In this document: piece by piece, positions 52,006 to 58,702 of the stretch
Position numbering within the stretch: the stretch's first letter is position 1
Layout of the letters: every line of letters starts with the position of its first letter
From: PHAA01 sp964457945
GTDB taxonomy: Bacteria > Bacillota > Syntrophomonadia > Syntrophomonadales > Syntrophomonadaceae
Direction of reading: 5' to 3'
Assembly: GCA_964457945.1 (NCBI GenBank)
Contig: CAYWFX010000009.1
Location: 23,195-87,194, forward strand
Length of the DNA stretch: 64,000 nt
Notes under the pieces: generated by a model
Database searches by the model: none
What the model saw: the letters and a program-made list of their open reading frames with translations, nothing else
What the model was told of the DNA's origin: nothing
Program-made: the position numbers and the translations under genes

Positions 52006-53151
52006 GTGATTTTCATGCAAAAGTATATTCCTTATGGCCGACAGAATATTGATGAAGATGATATAGAAGCATTAGTCAAGGTATTGCGCTCGCCCTTAAT
52101 AACCCAGGGACCAATTGTGGATGAGTTCGAGGCTCGGGTAGCTGAGTTTTGCGGATCAAAATTTGGGGTGGCTTTTAACAGCGGTACCTCGGCCTTGCAT
52201 GCAGCCATGTATGCCGCCGGTATTGGCCCCGGTGATGAGGTAATTACTTCTCCGCTAACCTTCGTGGCGTCTGCTAATGCTGCGCTCTATATGGGAGCCT
52301 GTCCGGTGTTCGTGGATATTGATCCGGATAGCTATTGTATAGATGCGTCTAAGCTTGAGGAAGCCATTACAGCAAAAACTAAGGCTATTGTTCCGGTGGA
52401 TTATGCCGGTTATCCCGTGAATATGGGCAAGATTAAGGAAATTGATAAGCGGCACGATCTAGTCGTTATTGAAGATGCGGCCCATGCTCTGGGGGCCTGC
52501 CGAGGAGAATTATCGGTGGGAAAAGAAGCTGATATGACTATGTTAAGCTTCCATCCCGTTAAGCATATTACCACTGGCGAAGGTGGTATGATTGTCTGCA
52601 ATGATAAGAACTATTACCATAAACTCCGGCTCTTCCGCAGTCACGGAATCGAGAAAGATGAAAGTTTATGGGAGGGAAATGAAGGTCCCTGGTATTATGA
52701 AATGCAGGAGCTGGGTTATAATTTCAGGATGACTGATATACAAGCCGCCCTCGGCATATCGCAGCTTAAAAAAATGCCTCATTTTTTACAGGAACGCAGG
52801 CGGATCGCTAATCTTTATGATAAAGCCCTGGCCGCTTTACCCTGGATTGCCATACCGCCTAAGCCTGCCCCTGGAAACGAGCATGCCTATCATTTATATC
52901 CGATTCTTCTTGATCAGAGTATAGAGCGGAAAATATTTTTCGAATATATGCGTTCACATGATATAGGGGTGCAGGTGCATTATATCCCGGTGCATTTACA
53001 ACCGTATTATCAGCGCAGTTTTGGTTTCCGGCCTGGAGATTTTCCTGTAACGGAGGAGATCTATTCGCGTGAAATTAGTCTGCCCATATTCCCTGGACTG
53101 GGTGAAGCGGAACAGAGTTATGTAATTGATACCATTAAGAATTTTAGGTAA
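52006..53151 (+). CDS. pseC: PseC-like UDP-4-amino-sugar aminotransferase (DegT family)
   Basis: A 381-residue PLP enzyme. It opens with 'KYIPYGRQNIDEDDIEALVKVL' and 'LITQGPIVDEFE', typical of PseC/SpsC. 'NSGTSALHAAMYAAGIGPGDEV', 'VIEDAAHALGA' (Asp of the PLP ring) and 'SFHPVKHITTGEGG' (Schiff-base Lys) are intact. It would aminate the 4-keto sugar made by the PseB-like enzyme encoded 21 kb away. Start at GTG 52006 or ATG 52015; AAGG lies before both. Confidence 0.9.
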   Translation: MIFMQKYIPYGRQNIDEDDIEALVKVLRSPLITQGPIVDEFEARVAEFCGSKFGVAFNSGTSALHAAMYAAGIGPGDEVITSPLTFVASANAALYMGACPVFVDIDPDSYCIDASKLEEAITAKTKAIVPVDYAGYPVNMGKIKEIDKRHDLVVIEDAAHALGACRGELSVGKEADMTMLSFHPVKHITTGEGGMIVCNDKNYYHKLRLFRSHGIEKDESLWEGNEGPWYYEMQELGYNFRMTDIQAALGISQLKKMPHFLQERRRIANLYDKALAALPWIAIPPKPAPGNEHAYHLYPILLDQSIERKIFFEYMRSHDIGVQVHYIPVHLQPYYQRSFGFRPGDFPVTEEIYSREISLPIFPGLGEAEQSYVIDTIKNFR

Positions 53152-53177
53152 CCGGGCTTACCTTGCCAAGGCAATAA

Positions 53178-53205
53178 TTTACAAATAAACAAAAAGGTGT
53201 AGAAT
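53178..53205 (+). promoter_or_regulatory. Candidate sigma-A promoter for the MntA/HepT pair
   Basis: TTTACA (53178-53183), 16 bases, TAGAAT (53200-53205), about 37 bases before the mntA ATG. Confidence 0.45.
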
Positions 53206-53241
53206 AATAATGAAGGGTTATTATCAAAAGGAGCTTTACTA

Positions 53242-53649
53242 ATGATCTTATCTACAGGGGATTTAGATATAATCAGGAATTATCTCCGCGAAAAATTGGC
53301 GGTTTTTTTAATCACTATTTTTGGCTCAGCGGCTAAAGGAAATATTAGGCCGGATAGTGATGTAGACATTGCCTTTCTTTCTGACCAAAAGCTTAATGCC
53401 TATGAGCTTTTTCTTCTATCCCAGGAGCTGGCGGGGCTAATCTCCAGAGATGTGGATTTGATTGATTTAAACCAGGCTTCGACCGTATTCCAGGCGCAGG
53501 TGGTAGCCACGGGCAAGGTCATTTATAATGCGGATGCAAAGCGAAAACAGTTATTCTATATGTTGGTTTTAAAGAAATATGCACGCTTGAATGAGGAACG
53601 GGAGCCGGTATTAGCCAAAGTGAGGGAAAGAGGCAGGATATATGTTTGA
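53242..53649 (+). CDS. mntA: MntA-type minimal nucleotidyltransferase antitoxin
   Basis: A 135-residue protein with the nucleotidyltransferase motif 'FGSAAKGNIRPDSDVDIAFL': Gly28-Ser29 and the metal pair Asp40/Asp42. In studied pairs MntA neutralises its HEPN partner by adding AMP groups to a tyrosine next to the active site. AAGGAG lies upstream. It overlaps the next gene by 8 bases, the usual arrangement of these toxin-antitoxin modules. It sits at the right border of the glycan island. Confidence 0.9.
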   Translation: MILSTGDLDIIRNYLREKLAVFLITIFGSAAKGNIRPDSDVDIAFLSDQKLNAYELFLLSQELAGLISRDVDLIDLNQASTVFQAQVVATGKVIYNADAKRKQLFYMLVLKKYARLNEEREPVLAKVRERGRIYV

Positions 53650-54046
53650 TGATATAATTTTGAATAAAACTCAGATTATTGAACGCTGTATAAAGAGAAT
53701 AGATGAGGAATATGCGGGTAACCCTGCTAATCTTAATAATCTGACTATTCAGGATTCAATTATACTTAATCTACAAAGGGCCTGTGAGGCGGTCATTGCT
53801 TTGGCCATGCATATCGTGGCTGAAAAGGGCCTGGGTGTACCCCAGATGAGCCGTGAAGCATTTGACTTACTGGCGCAGAATAATATTATTGAGGAACCGC
53901 TGGCAAACAGGTTAAAGGCTATGGTAGGATTCCGAAATATTGCGGTGCATGATTACCAAAAGATAAAGTTGGAGATTCTTATGGAGATTATTGAGAAAAA
54001 CAAGGGTGATTTATCTGGTTTTACGCAGAACGTCTTAAAAATATAA
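53642..54046 (+). CDS. hepT: HepT-type HEPN ribonuclease toxin (DUF86)
   Basis: A 134-residue helical protein. The RNase motif R-x4-H-x-Y reads 'RNIAVHDY' (Arg98, His103, Tyr105); Tyr105 is the site expected to be AMPylated by MntA. 'LQRACEAVIALAMHIVAEKGLG' is also typical. Translational coupling to mntA is implied by the overlap. It may act in plasmid or phage stress, or simply stabilise this region. Confidence 0.9.
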   Translation: MFDDIILNKTQIIERCIKRIDEEYAGNPANLNNLTIQDSIILNLQRACEAVIALAMHIVAEKGLGVPQMSREAFDLLAQNNIIEEPLANRLKAMVGFRNIAVHDYQKIKLEILMEIIEKNKGDLSGFTQNVLKI

Positions 54047-54066
54047 CGATCGAGAGACTAAATTTC

Positions 54067-54094
54067 TATAGTAAATGTACCTAACAGCCGATAA
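54067..54094 (+). promoter_or_regulatory. Sigma-28-type promoter for yjfB (weak -35)
   Basis: A perfect GCCGATAA -10 (54087-54094) with TATA in place of TAAA (54067-54070), again 16 bases apart. The predicted start is about 65 bases before the yjfB ATG. Confidence 0.55.
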
Positions 54095-54165
54095 TATATA
54101 CGTACAGTCCAGGGAATAATTTCCTGTGCTCTACAAGTCAAATCTTTAGAAAGGGGGAATCACGT

Positions 54166-54372
54166 ATGGATACCAATGCTATTGCGGGTATGGCTATGGG
54201 TATGAAGGCGGCTAGTCTGCAGCAGGAAGTAGGCGTCAGTATGCTTAAAAAGCAGCTGGATAGCACAGAACAGTCTGCCGAGGCCCTGGTCAAAATGATG
54301 AATGTCAATACCCAGCTCATGGAGAAATCAGTGAACCCCTACCTGGGAGCCAGCCTGGATATACTGGCTTAG
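54166..54372 (+). CDS. yjfB: YjfB-family putative motility protein
   Basis: A 68-residue protein matching the short YjfB motility family ('MDTNAIAGMAMGMKAASLQQEVGVSMLKKQLD'-type sequence and 'QLMEKSVNPYLGASLDI'). In Bacillus the homologue belongs to the sigma-D regulon; its function is unknown. AAAGGGGG lies upstream of the ATG. It has its own promoter candidate and a terminator, so it is probably transcribed alone at the late flagellar stage. Confidence 0.82.
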   Translation: MDTNAIAGMAMGMKAASLQQEVGVSMLKKQLDSTEQSAEALVKMMNVNTQLMEKSVNPYLGASLDILA

Positions 54373-54392
54373 TTACCAGGAAACCCTGTCCA

Positions 54393-54418
54393 AGCCTCCA
54401 TCCCCGGATGGGGGTTTT
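54393..54418 (+). terminator. Terminator after yjfB
   Basis: CCTCCATCC (54395-54403) pairs with GGATGGGGG (54406-54414) including one T-G pair, followed by TTTT. The loop is tight and probably opens by one or two pairs. Confidence 0.65.
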
Positions 54419-54473
54419 GGTATTTATGGCGTGCCTTTAAAGGCAAAAACATTAGCTAGCCACGAATTTAGAG

Positions 54474-54501
54474 TAAAGCTGAAGTGTTTAAGTTACGATA
54501 T
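54474..54501 (+). promoter_or_regulatory. Sigma-28-type promoter for the gene at 54617
   Basis: TAAA (54474-54477), 16 bases, TACGATAT (54494-54501). The predicted start near 54508 gives a leader of about 110 bases. Confidence 0.65.
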
Positions 54502-54616
54502 ATGCATAAAATATAAATATAATTTAACATCCAATGAATTACTAAGAGGAAGTATACTGCTGGGACGCAACTGTCAAGTTGTTGCCGGGCACGAACGAGT
54601 AGGAGAGGAAGATATC

Positions 54617-54985
54617 ATGGAGAACCAAATTAGTTTGTGCAGAGAAATAATCATCATGGGGGGGACTATGGAAGAGGCTTTAAATCATCTGGTGGGCAGG
54701 ATGGGGGAAGGCCATTTCGAAGATACCCGTTATCTTTTTGATGATATTATGGAGGCTTTTAGATCTATCAATGCAGCTCTGGAGACGGTAAGCATTCAAT
54801 GGGAAGAAACGAAGGCGGGAGAACTATCTGATCGTTTGCAGATGAGTATTGATAAGATGAACCAGTCTTACGAAGATAATAAATTGGATCAGGGTCGTAT
54901 TGATATGCAATTTATATTGATGCCAGCTTTTAAAGCCTGGATACAAGAAATTGATAAATGTTTGAGCCCGCTCATTCAATCCTAG
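54617..54985 (+). CDS. Unknown helical protein of the flagellar locus
   Basis: A 122-residue, mostly helical acidic protein ('EEALNHLVGRMGEGHFEDTRYLFDDIMEAF' region and an end '...FKAWIQEIDKCLSPLI'). I do not recognise the family with confidence. The ATG at 54617 has AGGAGAGG upstream; a longer frame from 54431 runs through the promoter and is unlikely to be translated. The sigma-28-type promoter and flaG/fliS neighbours suggest a chaperone or filament-associated role, as inference. Confidence 0.7.
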   Translation: MENQISLCREIIIMGGTMEEALNHLVGRMGEGHFEDTRYLFDDIMEAFRSINAALETVSIQWEETKAGELSDRLQMSIDKMNQSYEDNKLDQGRIDMQFILMPAFKAWIQEIDKCLSPLIQS

Positions 54986-55036
54986 AGTATGCAAGTAGTT
55001 GGGGGTTGCAAGTTATAAAGCGAGGTGGAGGAAAAT

Positions 55037-55456
55037 ATGAGTTTTGCAGGGCAGACCAATAGCATGGTTGGAGTTATAAAACCTGAGGTCAACGCCAGGG
55101 AGAAAATATCAAAAAGTATTTCGCAAAAACCATTAATAACCCTCACGGATTTAAACGCACCAGCTGTTAGTCAAGCTATTGACATTAAAATGCCGGAGGA
55201 TAAAGAACCTGGCAGAGAAAAGCTTAAAAAAGTAGTGCAAAAAACCAATAAATTGATGACTTTGTCCTCCTATCACCTGCAGTTCCGGATTGACGAAGAC
55301 AGCGACAGAATTCAGGTAAAACTGATTGATGATGAATCTAATAAAGTAATTAGGGAAATCCCCCCTGATAAGATGCTGGCACTTTCGGCCAAGATTAAGG
55401 AAGTTATAGAGACCTTCAGAAAAATGGTGGGAGTTTTTGTTGACGTGCTCGCTTAA
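55037..55456 (+). CDS. flaG: FlaG-family flagellar protein (paralogue 1)
   Basis: A 139-residue protein. A variable N-terminus is followed by the FlaG domain (~70-138) with 'SYHLQFRIDEDSDRIQVKLID' and 'NKVIREIPPDKMLALSAKIKEV'. FlaG is thought to limit filament length in some bacteria. The ATG at 55037 has GGTGGAGG upstream. It appears to be co-transcribed with the unknown gene before it, while the second flaG has its own promoter. Confidence 0.87.
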   Translation: MSFAGQTNSMVGVIKPEVNAREKISKSISQKPLITLTDLNAPAVSQAIDIKMPEDKEPGREKLKKVVQKTNKLMTLSSYHLQFRIDEDSDRIQVKLIDDESNKVIREIPPDKMLALSAKIKEVIETFRKMVGVFVDVLA

Positions 55457-55472
55457 TTATACGGAAAGATGG

Positions 55473-55500
55473 TAAAGTATTTTCTGATTATCAACGATAG
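55473..55500 (+). promoter_or_regulatory. Sigma-28-type promoter for the second flaG
   Basis: TAAA (55473-55476), 16 bases, AACGATAG (55493-55500). Five of eight -10 bases match. The predicted start is about 28 bases before the ATG at 55535. Confidence 0.5.
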
Positions 55501-55534
55501 TATTAGTAACTATATTTAGCACGGAGGCGATAAT

Positions 55535-55909
55535 ATGAAGATCGAGGGGCAAGGGATGGCCACAGAATTAGTTGCACCTAAGCACGAAGTTGCCAAACCT
55601 GTTATCGAAAAGAGCAGTGGAGAGGATAAGCCTAAAGTGGGGCTTGAAGTTTTGAAGACTTCGCAACTGGTGGATGAGGAGCATCTTAAGAGTTCGGTCG
55701 CAATAGTCAATGAAGCCATGAAGATATCTAATTTCCATCTGGAATTCAGACTTTACAAAGATAGCGGGAGCTATCAGGTATCAGTAATAGATTCAGATTC
55801 ACAAAAGGTTATAAGAAAAATACCGGCTGATGATGTATTGGATTTCCATGCCAAAGTAACCGCTATGCTGGATAAGATGATTGGTATACTTGTGGACGAA
55901 AGAATATAA
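55535..55909 (+). CDS. flaG: FlaG-family flagellar protein (paralogue 2)
   Basis: A 124-residue paralogue of the preceding gene with the same domain ('FHLEFRLYKDSGSYQVSVIDSDSQKVIRKIPADDVLDF'-type). The ATG has CGGAGG upstream. Two FlaG proteins may cap or decorate the filament at different stages; this is inference. The following 129 bases up to fliS hold no recognised promoter or gene. Confidence 0.87.
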   Translation: MKIEGQGMATELVAPKHEVAKPVIEKSSGEDKPKVGLEVLKTSQLVDEEHLKSSVAIVNEAMKISNFHLEFRLYKDSGSYQVSVIDSDSQKVIRKIPADDVLDFHAKVTAMLDKMIGILVDERI

Positions 55910-56068
55910 GTAAAATTAGCCTGTGTTTATTTTTAAAATAGAACGGGTGCGGATTTTATTCTTCCGGATGGTCCTAGGAAATATGTCCTGGTTATGATAT
56001 TTTTAAAAGATATGCCTATTTTATAGGATGTTTAGTCTATGCCGAAAAGATGCAAGGGGGCAATATTA

Positions 56069-56506
56069 TTGAATGCGAATGCGCAGGCATATAACCAATA
56101 TCAGAAAACCAGTATAGAGACTGTAGCTGCGGAAAAATTACTGTTAATGCTCTATGATGGGGCCATTAAAAATATAAACAATGCTAAAAAAGCTATAAAT
56201 GAAAAGGATATAAATCTTGCCCATCAGAATATTATAAAGACTGAAGATATCATAATTGAGCTAATGTCTACGCTCAATATGGATTATGAGATATCCCTGA
56301 ATTTATTTGCTTTATATGAATATTTATTACACCAGTTAACTCAAGCCAATATCAAGAAGGACATAAGCTTATTAGATGAAGTAGCAGGATTTTTAATGGA
56401 CCTAAGGAAGACCTGGGCTGAAGCAATAAAATCACTAAAAAGTACTCCAGCGGCTGCGACTAATGTAGTAGAAGCTCCCCTCAAGACTATTAATGTAAAG
56501 GGATAA
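56069..56506 (+). CDS. fliS: Flagellin export chaperone FliS
   Basis: A 145-residue helical protein with the FliS core 'QAYNQYQKTSIETVAAEKLLLMLYDGAIKNI'-type sequence. FliS binds the C-terminal end of flagellin in the cytoplasm and stops early polymerisation. The TTG at 56069 is preferred because AAGGGGG is eight bases upstream and the family begins there; an ATG at 56039 would add ten unusual residues. In Bacillus it also helps FliW by sequestering flagellin. Confidence 0.92.
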   Translation: MNANAQAYNQYQKTSIETVAAEKLLLMLYDGAIKNINNAKKAINEKDINLAHQNIIKTEDIIIELMSTLNMDYEISLNLFALYEYLLHQLTQANIKKDISLLDEVAGFLMDLRKTWAEAIKSLKSTPAAATNVVEAPLKTINVKG

Positions 56507-56518
56507 GAGGATATGGAA

Positions 56519-56959
56519 ATGGATATGGATGGCGGGCAGGAGTCGTTGCTCGTAATTAAAAGGCTTTATGAAAATATACTGGAGATTTCTGTCCGGCAGA
56601 AGCAATTACTGGAACCTGACCAGGAAATATCCTGGCCTATGGATCTAATTTTTGAACTTCAGGATGAACGCCAGGAAATTATGAAGCGCATTGATGAATT
56701 GGATAGCTTTTTTGGATCCGGTTCATCCTCTCCGAGTTTAGCGACTGATACCAAGCTTTACCGGGAAATATTATTGCAAATGCGGAGTATTCTAAGGGCC
56801 ATTGATGCAAATGACCATAGTTGTCAGGACAGGCTGGAAGATGCTATGCAAAAAATGATGAGCAAATTATCTCAGACTAGAGAGAACAAAAAAGCTCAGG
56901 CAGCTTATATTCAGGACGATGTTTACGCACCGGCCTGGTTTTTTGATAAGAAACAATAG
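56519..56959 (+). CDS. FliT-like flagellar chaperone
   Basis: A 146-residue acidic helical protein beginning near ATG 56519 (GAGG eight bases upstream; ATG 56513 is too close). It contains 'LLVIKRLYENILEISVRQKQLLE' and 'LQDERQEIMKRIDEL', the amphipathic pattern of FliT. FliT is the chaperone of the cap protein FliD. Its position right after fliS matches the fliD-fliS-fliT order in Bacillus. Sequence similarity is weak, so the call rests largely on place and helical pattern. Confidence 0.65.
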   Translation: MDMDGGQESLLVIKRLYENILEISVRQKQLLEPDQEISWPMDLIFELQDERQEIMKRIDELDSFFGSGSSSPSLATDTKLYREILLQMRSILRAIDANDHSCQDRLEDAMQKMMSKLSQTRENKKAQAAYIQDDVYAPAWFFDKKQ

Positions 56960-56990
56960 TTGGCTACTTGGAGTAAAGGGCGGAATTTGA

Positions 56991-57470
56991 GTGAATACCA
57001 AAGAATTAATTGAAGAGATTCTGCAGAATTTTTATAAGCAGCAGGAACTATATCGACAGATGGCGGAGTGGTCGCGCCAGCAATTAGATTTACTGGAGCA
57101 GGAAGACTGGGTTGGGGAGAGTCTTAACCGACTACTGGAACAGCGCCAGGGAATCATCGCCGAGATAGATGTTCTAAGCAAGCAAAATAGGCAGGTACAG
57201 CAAAAGGTTACCTCAAGCCTGGGTTTGGACGAGTTTGTCTTGAGTTCCCTGGAGAATAATTTGGTAGCTGATCAATATCAAGCTCTTCAGGATGCCTTAA
57301 AGGCCTTAAGTAATATTCTGGCGGATATAAGTGAAATGGATCGCCAAAGCAACAACCTGATAAGGAAGAAAATAGGGGATAGAAAGAGTGTAGGCAGACG
57401 AGACAGCCGTCTGGTTCAGAAGGCCTATAAGGAAGCGATGCAGCAGGCAAAAAAACCAGAAGAATCCTAA
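56991..57470 (+). CDS. FlgN/FliT-like coiled-coil protein
   Basis: A 159-residue helical protein with heptad repeats and a basic C-terminal end ('KKIGDRKSVGRRDSRLVQK'). GTG start with AAAGGGCGG upstream. Its pattern ('LLEQEDWVGESLNRLLEQRQGIIAEIDVL') resembles FlgN/FliT export chaperones. It could serve one of the enlarged junction or cap proteins. It may also be an unrelated coiled coil. Confidence 0.55.
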   Translation: MNTKELIEEILQNFYKQQELYRQMAEWSRQQLDLLEQEDWVGESLNRLLEQRQGIIAEIDVLSKQNRQVQQKVTSSLGLDEFVLSSLENNLVADQYQALQDALKALSNILADISEMDRQSNNLIRKKIGDRKSVGRRDSRLVQKAYKEAMQQAKKPEES

Positions 57471-57475
57471 AATTA

Positions 57476-57504
57476 TTGCTATTTTATTACGTGAAGTATA
57501 TAAT
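57476..57504 (+). promoter_or_regulatory. Candidate sigma-A promoter for the zinc-ribbon gene
   Basis: TTGCTA (57476-57481), 17 bases, TATAAT (57499-57504), about 77 bases before the ATG. Confidence 0.6.
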
Positions 57505-57580
57505 TATTGGTACTAGCTGGGTATTTTTGTTTTGTTCTCAAAGGCCCGGCAATACTCAAAGAAGTGAGGGATATTTTTAA

Positions 57581-57868
57581 ATGTTCGAAGACAAAATTTT
57601 AGTGTGTCAGGATTGTGGCGAAGAGTTTGTGTTTACCATTGGTGAGCAGGAATTCTATCATGAGAAGGGTTTTGAAAATGAACCCAAGCGTTGCAAAGAT
57701 TGCAGACAAAATCGTCGCAACAATAGTAGCAACAGAGGGCCAAGAGAGATGTTTACAGCTGTGTGCGCCGAGTGTGGAGCTAATACTGAGGTTCCTTTCA
57801 AACCGGTTGATGGAAGACCCGTCTTCTGTTTGGAATGTTTCCAGAGGCAAAAACAAGCAGCATTATAA
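57581..57868 (+). CDS. Zinc-ribbon protein, unknown function
   Basis: A 95-residue protein with three or four Cys pairs: 'CQDCGEEF', 'RCKDCR', 'CAECG' and 'CLECFQ'. It belongs to the common small zinc-ribbon group ('LVCQDCGEEFVFT', 'FENEPKRCKDCRQNR'). These are often encoded alone and may bind nucleic acid; no function is established. It has its own promoter candidate and a strong terminator. Confidence 0.82.
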   Translation: MFEDKILVCQDCGEEFVFTIGEQEFYHEKGFENEPKRCKDCRQNRRNNSSNRGPREMFTAVCAECGANTEVPFKPVDGRPVFCLECFQRQKQAAL

Positions 57869-57881
57869 TATGGACATTTTC

Positions 57882-57912
57882 ACCGGGCTTTTCAAGCCCG
57901 GTTTTATTTTTT
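57882..57912 (+). terminator. Strong terminator
   Basis: ACCGGGCTT (57882-57890) and AAGCCCGGT (57894-57902) with a TTC loop, followed by TTTATTTTTTT. Confidence 0.92.
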
Positions 57913-58047
57913 TCCAGGTATAAGTATGTTAATGTGTTACGGGCGCAAGTTAGGGACGGTTCTTGCGTTGCGTTATTTTTTTCTAGTGTAGTATTTGTTC
58001 GGAATTGAGTATAATAGTATTATCGTAGCAAGGAAAGGAGTGGTCAT

Positions 58048-58593
58048 ATGAGATTAGATGTCAGAGGAAGAAATATCGAAATGACTGATGCGCTCAAAGA
58101 TTATACCACCAAAAGGCTTTCCAAATTAGAAAAGTATATTGATGACGCAAGAATTGCCCAGGTAGCCCTCTCTCTTGAAGGTGAGAATCATAAGGTGGAA
58201 GTGACTATCCCATTAAATGGTTTTATTCTTCGTGGAGAAGTAACCGCAGAAGACATGTATAGTGCTATCGACATGGTAGTTGAAAAATTGGAAAAACAGA
58301 TTGAGAAGCACAAGACCAAACTTTACAAGAGCCATCGCGGTGCAGGACTCAAGCAGGCGGTAGCCGATGAGATTAAACAGCAGTTGGATCTCAAGGATAC
58401 TACCGAGAAGTTTAAAGTCGTTCGAACCAAGCGCTTTGCCTTGAAGCCAATGGACGAAGAAGAAGCTATTATGCAGATGAGTTTACTGGGCCATACTTTT
58501 TTCGTTTTTTTCAACTCGGAAACTGATGAGGTAAATGTCGTATACAAGAGGAAAGATGGCAACTTTGGCTTGATTGAGCCTGATTTTGATTAG
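58048..58593 (+). CDS. hpf: Ribosome hibernation promoting factor, long form
   Basis: A 181-residue protein. The N-terminal ~100 residues form the ribosome-binding domain ('MRLDVRGRNIEMTDALKDYTTKRLSKLEK'-type), and the C-terminal ~55 residues are the dimerisation domain ('VVRTKRFALKPMDEEEAIMQM' and 'NVVYKRKDGNFGLIEPDF'). The long form joins two 70S ribosomes into 100S dimers in resting cells. AAAGGAG precedes the ATG. It sits upstream of secA, as in Bacillus. Confidence 0.95.
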   Translation: MRLDVRGRNIEMTDALKDYTTKRLSKLEKYIDDARIAQVALSLEGENHKVEVTIPLNGFILRGEVTAEDMYSAIDMVVEKLEKQIEKHKTKLYKSHRGAGLKQAVADEIKQQLDLKDTTEKFKVVRTKRFALKPMDEEEAIMQMSLLGHTFFVFFNSETDEVNVVYKRKDGNFGLIEPDFD

Positions 58594-58629
58594 GGGCTAG
58601 TTCCTCAGTTGCTGTAAACCTACTAAACG

Positions 58630-58638
58630 TGATACTAT
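58630..58638 (+). promoter_or_regulatory. Candidate extended -10 promoter for secA
   Basis: TGATACTAT is an extended -10; TTGCTG eighteen bases before TACTAT is a fair -35. It lies upstream of the hairpin at 58662-58687, so the transcript would begin with that terminator. Confidence 0.5.
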
Positions 58639-58661
58639 ATAGATGTTTTAGTTCGATTATT

Positions 58662-58687
58662 AGGAACCTTATGGTTCCTCTTTTTTT
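58662..58687 (+). terminator. Terminator of hpf or attenuator of secA
   Basis: AGGAACC-TTAT-GGTTCCT (58662-58679) followed by C and seven T residues, 15 bases before the secA ATG. The promoter candidate at 58630-58638 is upstream of it, so it may act within the secA leader as well as end hpf. Confidence 0.8.
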
Positions 58688-58702
58688 GGAAAGAGGTAAG
58701 AA

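Noticed and set aside
53146..53174. Two small inverted repeats after pseC as a terminator
   Set aside because: AGGTAA/TTACCT and TTGCC/GGCAA can fold, but neither is followed by a T tract.
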